Source: CAKZQX01 sp034435975
Lineage (GTDB): Bacteria; Chloroflexota; Chloroflexia; Chloroflexales; Chloroflexaceae
Reading direction: 5' to 3'
DNA length: 64,000 nt
Assembly (NCBI GenBank): GCA_034435975.1
Contig: DAOTWD010000018.1
Coordinates: forward strand, 1 to 64,000
Shown here: piece by piece, positions 34,084 through 40,744 of the stretch
How the letters are laid out: each line of letters begins with the position of its first letter
Numbering within the stretch: position 1 is the stretch's first letter
Notes under the pieces: model-generated
The model's database searches: none
Told to the model about the DNA's origin: nothing
Seen by the model: only the letters and a program-made list of their open reading frames with translations
Position numbers and translations under genes: made by a program

Positions 34084-35877
34084 GTGCTTATGCGTCATAC
34101 ATATACCATAACGACCCTCGTTCTTCTGTTCATCACTGCCTGTGGCTCGTCAGCACGCGGGCCAAAAACCTCCGTCCCGCCGCGCACACCCGTCACCCGC
34201 GCCACGGTTGCCACAGATGAGGTAGGTCGACTGGCTGAACGTAGCCCGTCTGCGCCCGAAGCGCTGCCGCTGGTAGCCGCCCGTATTGCCCAGGTCGATG
34301 CCGCGCTCGCCAGTTCGCAGCCCATCCTCACCCTGGATGGGCTTGATCCAACGGCGCAACAGGCGCAAGAACAGGCGGTACGCGATCCGCGTGTGCGCAC
34401 GACTATGCGCACCAATGAAGGCCAGCCGATGCGTGCCGAGGTGTTCGGTGTTTACCCGCTCAGTCCGGCGGACATTACGACCGCCACGGCTGTCTGCCAG
34501 ACCAGCGACTGCTACCGCGTCGAGTTATACAACTTTGGCAGCAACCAGACCGTGCTGGCCGTCGTTGACCCGGCCACGGACACAGTGATCGACGTGAACA
34601 TCCTCAACGAGACCCAGCCGACAGTCGTTCCGCAGCACCTGATGGATCTGGCGGCGGAGATCGCCCTGGCTGCCCCGGAGGTACGTGCCGAGCTGGGTTT
34701 GCAACCCGACGCGGCGATGATCCAGCAGCCGCAGATGAAGGTGCAGTTTCAAGCCACTGCCTGTGAGCGCTCGCGGCATCTGTGTGTCGCCCCGATCTTT
34801 GTCTGGGGTGAGCGGGCGCTGTGGGTGATTGTTGATGTTACTGACTATACCATTATTGGCCTGCGCTGGACGGATCTGGGTGCCTCCAGTCGCATGGCGA
34901 TTACCGAACAACGCCTGCAAGACGAGGTTGTTACGCGCCTGTACTGCGAGCAAACGAGCGCGCTGACCCGCGACGGGTGGGATTTGAACTATATTCTGAC
35001 CAGTTCCGATGGCCTGGAGATCCGCGATGTACAATTCAATGGCACGCCTGTATTGCGCAGCGCCAAACTGGTAGATATTCATATCAACTATTCGTCGATC
35101 GAGGGCTTTGGTTACAGCGATGCCCTGGGCTGTCCAGTCTTCTCGGCGGCGGCGGTGGTGGCATGGAATGGGCCGCACCTGGAGACGATCACCGCCAGCG
35201 ATGGTACACCAGGATTTGCCTTGATCCAGCGCTTCCGCAGCGAGTTCTGGCCGGTGCCCTGCAACTATGCGTATCAGCAGCGCTACGAGTTCTATGCTGA
35301 TGGCCGTTTCCGCCCGGTATTTGTGATTGATGGGCGCGGATGTGGCAACGATGGTACCTATCGCCCGATTATGCGCATTGCGCCCGCGCTGGAGCAAGCG
35401 CGTTTTGCCGAGTGGACAGGCCGTGACTGGCAGCTATGGTCGCGTGAGAGCTGGCAACTCCAGCAACCGACCACGGCCTACACCGCCGAGGGCTATCAGT
35501 ACCGGCTGGACGATGGTACAGGCAACGGCTGGTATATTGAGCCAGGGCAGGGGCAGTTTGGCGATAGCGGGCGTGGCGATAATGCCTACCTCTATGTCAG
35601 CCGCGTGCATGCCGACCGTGACGAGGGCGAGAGCGATATGCCCACACTGGGCGATTGCTGCAACACCGATGAGCGCCAGGGGCCAGAGCGCTTTATCGAT
35701 CCGCCCGACGCGCTGGGCGATGTACCGGTGGTACTCTGGTATGTGCCGCAGTTGAAAAACTCAGACGAGCCGGGGGCCGAGTATTGCTGGGCCGACGCCG
35801 TGCTGGAGGATGGCGTGTTTGTGCCGCAGGTCTGGCCCTGCGCGGCCGGGCCAATGTTTGTGCCGGTGGGACGGTAA
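34084..35877 (+). CDS. Copper amine oxidase-like lipoprotein lacking copper ligands
   Basis: About 597 residues from GTG 34084 (six bases after AAGGAG); ATG 34090 is the alternative. A lipobox (LLFITAC) predicts a lipid-anchored exported protein. By eye the body follows the copper amine oxidase (CuAO) plan: N2/N3-like region (ELGLQPDAAMI, APIFVWGERALWVIVDV), then GWDLNYILTSSDGLEIRDV, LGCPVF, PCNYAYQQRYEFYADG with Y395 at the topaquinone tyrosine position, ESWQLQQP...EGYQYRL, AYLYVSRVHADRDEG and VVLWYVPQLKN. The copper-ligand pair H-x-H aligns with R427-P-I429, the third His with N559, and the YFDxGEY segment holding the catalytic Asp is shortened. This looks like a non-copper, probably non-enzymatic relative. 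Several extra cysteines suggest disulphides. Homology fairly sure, function unknown. Confidence 0.65.
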   Translation: MLMRHTYTITTLVLLFITACGSSARGPKTSVPPRTPVTRATVATDEVGRLAERSPSAPEALPLVAARIAQVDAALASSQPILTLDGLDPTAQQAQEQAVRDPRVRTTMRTNEGQPMRAEVFGVYPLSPADITTATAVCQTSDCYRVELYNFGSNQTVLAVVDPATDTVIDVNILNETQPTVVPQHLMDLAAEIALAAPEVRAELGLQPDAAMIQQPQMKVQFQATACERSRHLCVAPIFVWGERALWVIVDVTDYTIIGLRWTDLGASSRMAITEQRLQDEVVTRLYCEQTSALTRDGWDLNYILTSSDGLEIRDVQFNGTPVLRSAKLVDIHINYSSIEGFGYSDALGCPVFSAAAVVAWNGPHLETITASDGTPGFALIQRFRSEFWPVPCNYAYQQRYEFYADGRFRPVFVIDGRGCGNDGTYRPIMRIAPALEQARFAEWTGRDWQLWSRESWQLQQPTTAYTAEGYQYRLDDGTGNGWYIEPGQGQFGDSGRGDNAYLYVSRVHADRDEGESDMPTLGDCCNTDERQGPERFIDPPDALGDVPVVLWYVPQLKNSDEPGAEYCWADAVLEDGVFVPQVWPCAAGPMFVPVGR

Positions 35878-36275
35878 TGCCGTGGTATGCAGTGTCCTAC
35901 CGCAGTCCTGAACGACAGGAGGTACGTCGTGGGGGGTGGATGTTCTGCCCTGGCGGGGCAGCCGTCCTCGAAGCGGCCACGTATGAAGATACTTTATACA
36001 CGAATAGGCCGTGCCATTGTCAGCAGATGATCGCGATTGACCGGATCCATGCGCCGTTACGGGTGCGTACGGCGTACCTCCTCTTGAGAGGAGGTATGCG
36101 TTCTTGCCCGGGACGCGACCGTGGTACACGTCCACCTGCCTGGCTGGCGCGTCAGTCCGCGCAGGCGGGCTTCGCCAACCGGTAGCCCACCCGTTGACGG
36201 GTCGGGCGATCTGCGTCTTTGCGTTACAACATGCGTGTCGCACGCCGTGCGGCGGAGATGGAAGGAGATAATGAT
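35878..36275. other. Intergenic region with a 12-base hairpin
   Basis: About 400 bases between two exported-protein genes on the same strand. A stem GCGTACCTCCTC (36072-36083) pairs with GAGGAGGTATGC (36088-36099) around TTGA, with one G-U pair and no T-run. The right arm contains a ribosome-site-like GAGGAGG, but no gene follows it directly. A ribosome site AAGGAG at 36262-36267 serves the next gene. Confidence 0.45.
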
Positions 36276-37319
36276 ATGAGTCGCAAACGACGTGCTACGT
36301 CTGCAACTGGGCGTGGCAGCAAGCGGGCGGCGGTCGCATCTGGATCAACGCCGCGTAGCGTTCCGGTTGCCTGGCTGGTGTCAGGTTTGTTGCTTGTGAT
36401 CGGGTTGGGATCGGGCTGGTGGTTGATTGGCCGTAGCGTAAGCAGCGAGAGCAATGCCGCGCCGTCATCGTCTGGCAGCATTGGCGGTGTAGCTGACTGT
36501 CGTGCGTTGCCACGCTTCAACGAACGCCTGGGTTACAAGGATCGGCTTGGTATCAGCACCAGCGAGCGCAACTATGTGGGACTGGTCATCTTCGATGGAC
36601 GCATTCCGCTCACGGCCCCGGTGTCAGAACGTGATCTGCACCAGGAACCGTCGTGGAGCGAAGCAGGCACGTTGGGGCCGTTCGTACTGGATCGGCAGGG
36701 CCACATCTACACTGCGCCTGTGCCCCGCACCGCTGTCAGCGACAACCCGCCCGATGTGCAGAACACGATCTATCGGGTTGACAGCGACACCGCCGTCATG
36801 CAACCCTACCTTACTCTGCCCGATACACCACCCGCCTCGCCCCAGAACCCGTTTGGTATTCTGGGCATGGCCTATGATTGCGATAGCGACGCACTGTATG
36901 TCAGCACGGTGGCTGGCTCGACCTTGAGTGCCGAACAGGGGCAGATCGTGCGCCTTGATCTGGAAACCGGCACGGTCACCCCACAGGTGGTGGGGGTTGA
37001 TGCCATTGGCCTGGCGGTGTTTCGCGGTGTACAGGGCAAGCGCCTCTACTTCGGGCTGGCACGTGAGTCAACGCTGGCATCGGTAGCGCTGGACGCAGAG
37101 GGGCATGCGGTAGGGGATATTCGTACCGAGCTGAACCTGACTGATTATGCGGGGGGGATGGGCGAGCCAAAAGTGCGTCGCATCAGTTTCGAGCGCGAGA
37201 CGATGACGCTCTATATCGTACCGTTCAACTTCAACCTGCGCGCCGTGTCCGAGCAGCAACAGGTGATCGTGCGCTACCACTACGATCAGCAGCGTGATGG
37301 GTGGGTGGTTATGCCATAG
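36276..37319 (+). CDS. Membrane-anchored propeller-like protein
   Basis: About 347 residues from ATG 36276, eight bases after AAGGAG. A basic cytoplasmic N-terminus (SRKRRATSATGRGSKR) leads into one membrane helix (about 30-50, VAWLVSGLLLVIGLGSGWWL), so the rest is outside the cytoplasm. The exterior domain has repeated strand patterns such as GPFVLDRQGHIYTAPV, LGMAYDCDSDALYVST, GQIVRLDLETGTV and KRLYFGLARES, suggesting a six-bladed beta-propeller of the NHL/SMP-30/yellow type. I do not recognise the family. It follows the amine oxidase-like lipoprotein in the same direction, and may bind it or other surface proteins. Confidence 0.7.
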   Translation: MSRKRRATSATGRGSKRAAVASGSTPRSVPVAWLVSGLLLVIGLGSGWWLIGRSVSSESNAAPSSSGSIGGVADCRALPRFNERLGYKDRLGISTSERNYVGLVIFDGRIPLTAPVSERDLHQEPSWSEAGTLGPFVLDRQGHIYTAPVPRTAVSDNPPDVQNTIYRVDSDTAVMQPYLTLPDTPPASPQNPFGILGMAYDCDSDALYVSTVAGSTLSAEQGQIVRLDLETGTVTPQVVGVDAIGLAVFRGVQGKRLYFGLARESTLASVALDAEGHAVGDIRTELNLTDYAGGMGEPKVRRISFERETMTLYIVPFNFNLRAVSEQQQVIVRYHYDQQRDGWVVMP

Positions 37320-37342
37320 TCGAGAAAGATGTGCAGTGCTTT

Positions 37343-37370
37343 CAGGTGACAGGTGACAGGTGACAGATGA
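37343..37370. repeat. Heptamer tandem repeat (CAGGTGA)n
   Basis: Three full CAGGTGA units followed by CAGATGA, starting 24 bases after the propeller gene stop. The same heptamer in both orientations forms the hairpin at 59934-60015. Confidence 0.75.
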
Positions 37371-37438
37371 CCAGTCGGCCTGGTGCAACTTCCTATTCTC
37401 TGTCTCCTCATCTGGTGCATAGGGTGCAGCAGGGGCGC

Positions 37439-37560
37439 TGGCGAGAAGTGAGGGAAGAGGCGAGAGGCGTGAGACGTGAGGTTCTCTCCTCTCGTTCCTC
37501 GCTCCTCACTTCTCGCTACTCGCTCCTCACTTCTCGCTCCTCGCTTCGCGTCCCTCCGGG
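37439..37560. repeat. Dispersed hairpin repeat, copy C (expanded)
   Basis: Shares CTGGCGAGAAGTGAGGGAAG with the other copies and then carries an expanded run of CGCTCCTCACTTCT-type units in the right arm. It ends in the GCGTCCCTCCGGGG motif. Confidence 0.8.
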
Positions 37561-37908
37561 GCGCGGCGGGCGGGTGCGCGTCCCTCCGGAGCGCAAGACG
37601 ACGTAGCGCGGCGCGGGCGGGTGCGCGTCCCTCCGGGGCGTGGGCGCGGCACGGACGCGGGCACGCCGGAGCCGTGCCCTACAGCGGGCGGCGGGCGAAC
37701 CTGGGTGCGCGTCCCTCCGGGGCGCTGGCGAGAAGTGAGGGAAGAGGCGAGAGGCGTGAGACGTGAGGTTCTCTCCTCTCGTTCCTCGCTCCTCACTTCT
37801 CGCTCCTCGCTCCTCACTTCTCGATCCTCGCTTCGCGTCCCTCCGGGGCGCGGGTGGGCGGGTGCGCGTCCCTCCGGGGCGTGGGCGGGTGCGCGTCCCT
37901 CCGGGGCG
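37548..37908. repeat. Seven copies of a GCGTCCCTCCGG motif
   Basis: Copies end at about 37560, 37590, 37637, 37720, 37847, 37876 and 37905, most preceded by GGGTGC and followed by GGCG. Spacing is irregular (about 29 to 127 bases). One further copy ends hairpin repeat B at 33780. Confidence 0.8.
37725..37850. repeat. Dispersed hairpin repeat, copy D
   Basis: Nearly identical to copy C over its left arm and centre, differing mainly in the number of right-arm units, and again bounded by the GCGTCCCTCCGGGG motif on both sides. Confidence 0.8.
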
Positions 37909-38155
37909 CGGGCGGGCGCCGCTCCGCGTGCGGTAACGCATGGCGTGCGGTGTGCGCTACAGGCTCCCAGTTTCACGCAAAAGCCCACAGGAACAAAAGT
38001 GCAGAGGGTATGTTCGTGTGGTAAGGCAGACCGAGCCGTGAAGTCGCGCAGAGCGGATGGCTTGCCGCGCACAGCGACAACGGTATACCTGAAGACCCGT
38101 TACGGCTGCATCTATGTGTCTTTGCGTGAACAAGCCAGAGTGCCTCAGCCATCCA

Positions 38156-40312
38156 TCAATACTGTAACATCGCATAATACGACTGCTGCGCGGCTTCACG
38201 AGCATCCTTGAGGGTAAAGATACCCTGCTCTGCCAGCAAGGGAATCAGTTTGAGAAAAACCTCGCCCGTGACAATCGCATCACCCAGAGCCGTATGACGA
38301 CCAATAATGTTCACGCCCAGCCGTTGCGCAATAGTTTCCAGGCTGTGATCTGCCAATGAGGGATGCACAACCGCCGAGAGCAGCAGCGTATCCAGCACAG
38401 GCTGAATGAACTTGATACCGGTTTGTGTCTCTTTCAACTGCAAAAAGCGCATATCAAAGGCCGCATTATGCGCCACCAGTACGGTATCCTCTGCAAACTG
38501 ATAGAAAATAGGTAACACCTGTTCAATCGTGGGCTGGCCCTGGAGCATCTCCGGCGATATGCCATGGATATTCACCGACTGTGATGATATTGAGCGCTGT
38601 GGATCTATCAACTGCTCCATGGACTCATGGCGCAACAGGCGTCCATTCACCAGCCTGATAGCACCAATCGCAATAATCTCATCACCTTCTGAGGGATTTA
38701 AGCCCGTTGTTTCGGTATCGAAGACGGTATAGGTGAGTTCAGTAAGTAGGCATTGATCCAGCTCAGGCTTCTGCCCCGGCTGATTAAACAGGTCAAAATC
38801 ATAATATTCGGGCCGGCTTTCGGGCGTTACCTGGGGCATGATCGTTAATTCCAACTGTGGTTCCGGTAAGGCAATCGGTAATAAAAGCCGAAAGTAGGCC
38901 TGATTCGTCTGTTTATCAGTATGACACCAGAATTCCCCTTTGTGCCGTTCCGCTACATCTTTTAATGTCAGCGGCGTTCCCTCACCGTTAGTGACCAGCG
39001 CCTGGGTTTCCCAGGCATGCAGAACTTCGGCTTTAATTGGTGAACCATACCAGATCATATCCAGGCGCGCAAAGCGACCACTCCGTTGCAAATCAAAGGT
39101 AACCTCCCGAACATCATATTGATCGCGCAGTCGGCGCATGATATACGTCATAGCCTGGACAATCGAATAACTGTCAATCTTGATCCAGAGGGTGGTATCC
39201 ACCGGTTCGGCGTGGGCCTGTACATTTAACTTGTTCGTAAACTGGCGTTGTAGCGCTGATATCAGATCGCTGCCATGCATATTCTCCAGTGGCCATTGCG
39301 ACTCCAGATATTCACCCGTCTCGCGCAGCGTGCGATCCAGCTGAGTACTCAAGGCAATCGACTCTTCACGAATGATTTTGGTAAACAGGTTGAGATGATC
39401 ACGCCCCATATCTGGATATTCGAGTATGGTTTCAATTGCGGCACGAATATTGGCTAAGGACGAACGGGTATGTTCAACAATCGACTGGAGCAAAATATCT
39501 TTACGGTTGTTCACCTCGTATCTGTGGGTAATATCGTCAATTGTCAGCACAAACCCTGTTATTTCTTTATGTTTATGGTGAACCGGGGTCATACTGACAC
39601 GGATTAATTGACCGCCCTTGGCTGTAGTGACAAAGTGGGAAACAGCAGAGCCGTTGCCCTGACGCAGGGTATAATGGAGATGCTCCAACGCATGCACAAT
39701 AATCGTACGCTCAATAAGCGCAAAGATCGAGCGTCCTAACCCTACCAGACCACCGCCCCTGCTGGTTGTTAATTTATCGGTGCTATAGTTGAACAACTGG
39801 CGTGCCCGGTTGTTATACAGCAGAATCTGCCCTTCAATATTACAGACAAGTACACCCTGGGTGAGCTCCGACATCAATGCCGCCAGAATATCCTTTTCCT
39901 CTTCTAGATCAGCACGGGCGCTACGAATCCTGGTTTCAACATCAATCTTCAGATCTTGATGTCGATCTGCAAAAGCATTGATGATATGCGCCAGTTGCTG
40001 AGTTTCAGACGGACCAGCCGGGATAATGCGATGATCGGGATTGGCGTTGAGGATCAACCTGGTTTCCTCGTGCAGCCGCGTCGCATGAACATAAATACTA
40101 AAAAGACGTTCTAGTGCCGAGCCAATGCCAACCAGTAAAAAAAAGGTAAAGATAGCAATAATCCCGATCCGTTCTATCAGAATTCTACTAATCAAGGCCT
40201 GCTCAGCGGAATCCAGGTTGTACCAGATAATCAGGAGACAGGTACCGATGATATACACGATGAATGTAAACAGGCCTGCGACACTCAGGACAAACTTTAC
40301 TTTCAGGCTCAT
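38156..40312 (-). CDS. Membrane PAS/degenerate kinase-DnaQ exonuclease fusion
   Basis: A 718-residue protein. Two membrane helices (about 8-30 and 45-68) are followed by a HAMP-like linker, a PAS domain (about 140-275, LTQGVLVCNIEGQILLYNN), a histidine-kinase-like region (about 280-500) and a DEDD exonuclease (about 525-705). The exonuclease is complete: FDTETTG with D532, VAHNAAFD and HTALGD. In the kinase-like part the phospho-acceptor position of the H-box is Glu (EHTRSSLANI against HELRTPL) and no clear ATP-binding G-boxes are visible, so it is probably a pseudokinase. Its ATG overlaps the receiver gene stop (ATGA), so the two are coupled. Role unknown; perhaps nucleotide or RNA turnover under sensory control. 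Confidence 0.85.
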   Translation of the reverse strand: MSLKVKFVLSVAGLFTFIVYIIGTCLLIIWYNLDSAEQALISRILIERIGIIAIFTFFLLVGIGSALERLFSIYVHATRLHEETRLILNANPDHRIIPAGPSETQQLAHIINAFADRHQDLKIDVETRIRSARADLEEEKDILAALMSELTQGVLVCNIEGQILLYNNRARQLFNYSTDKLTTSRGGGLVGLGRSIFALIERTIIVHALEHLHYTLRQGNGSAVSHFVTTAKGGQLIRVSMTPVHHKHKEITGFVLTIDDITHRYEVNNRKDILLQSIVEHTRSSLANIRAAIETILEYPDMGRDHLNLFTKIIREESIALSTQLDRTLRETGEYLESQWPLENMHGSDLISALQRQFTNKLNVQAHAEPVDTTLWIKIDSYSIVQAMTYIMRRLRDQYDVREVTFDLQRSGRFARLDMIWYGSPIKAEVLHAWETQALVTNGEGTPLTLKDVAERHKGEFWCHTDKQTNQAYFRLLLPIALPEPQLELTIMPQVTPESRPEYYDFDLFNQPGQKPELDQCLLTELTYTVFDTETTGLNPSEGDEIIAIGAIRLVNGRLLRHESMEQLIDPQRSISSQSVNIHGISPEMLQGQPTIEQVLPIFYQFAEDTVLVAHNAAFDMRFLQLKETQTGIKFIQPVLDTLLLSAVVHPSLADHSLETIAQRLGVNIIGRHTALGDAIVTGEVFLKLIPLLAEQGIFTLKDAREAAQQSYYAMLQY

Positions 40313-40683
40313 ACAGTACCTCCCAACAGCTCGTGAACTTTGGCCAACAACTCTTTCGTTGAAAATGGTTTGGTGATATAGGCATTGGCTCCAAGCGCCA
40401 GACCCTTGGTGGCTTCAATCTCGCGTCCCTTTGCTGTTAACATTACTATCTGAACGTCCTGCCAGGCAGAATTTTCTCGTATTTTCTGGCACACCTCATA
40501 GCCACTTAGCAGCGGCATCATCACATCCAGGAGTATCAGATCCGGCTGAAACGCGCTGACCTGTTCCAGGGCTTCTTCGCCATTCCGTGCAATTCGTACC
40601 TCATAGCCACTGCGTTGCATCAGAAACTCAAGAGAAGTGACGATGTTCGGTTCATCATCAACAATTAAGACTCGTTTTGCCAT
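40309..40683 (-). CDS. Single-domain response regulator
   Basis: About 124 residues from ATG 40683 (MAKRVLIVDDEPN); the longer frame adds 18 residues without homology. It is a lone CheY-like receiver with the acidic pair in VDDE, the phospho-acceptor Asp in LILLDVMMPLLSG, Thr in VMLTAKG and Lys in ITKPFS. There is no output domain, so it works by protein contact or phosphorelay. It lies 61 bases after the symporter-kinase gene and overlaps the exonuclease fusion gene by four bases. The neighbouring kinase is its likely phosphodonor. In proteobacterial CrbS/CrbR systems the regulator is a LuxR-type DNA-binding protein, so this is a clear difference. Confidence 0.9.
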   Translation of the reverse strand: MAKRVLIVDDEPNIVTSLEFLMQRSGYEVRIARNGEEALEQVSAFQPDLILLDVMMPLLSGYEVCQKIRENSAWQDVQIVMLTAKGREIEATKGLALGANAYITKPFSTKELLAKVHELLGGTV

Positions 40684-40744
40684 GACCTGGATCTCCGTGA
40701 CACTTCGTGAGCAGTCGTTCATATGATCGCTATCCACCCGGAGG

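Larger units (their letters stand above)
37320..38155. other. 0.84-kb repeat-rich convergent intergenic region
   Basis: Almost the whole gap is repetitive: heptamers (37343-37370), two hairpin repeats (37439-37560 and 37725-37850) and seven copies of a GCGTCCCTCCGG motif (37548-37908). Frames crossing it encode repetitive Arg/Pro/Glu strings on both strands and are not credible genes. The region is much richer in GC than its neighbours. Confidence 0.6.

Noticed and set aside
34525..35397. A 290-codon minus-strand frame inside the amine oxidase-like gene
   Set aside because: It is antisense to a gene with promoter, ribosome site and lipobox, and its product has no recognisable motif.
37527..38072. 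Repetitive Arg/Glu/Pro-rich frames on both strands of the 37.3-38.1 kb gap
   Set aside because: They are produced by the repeat elements themselves; no start site or domain supports them.
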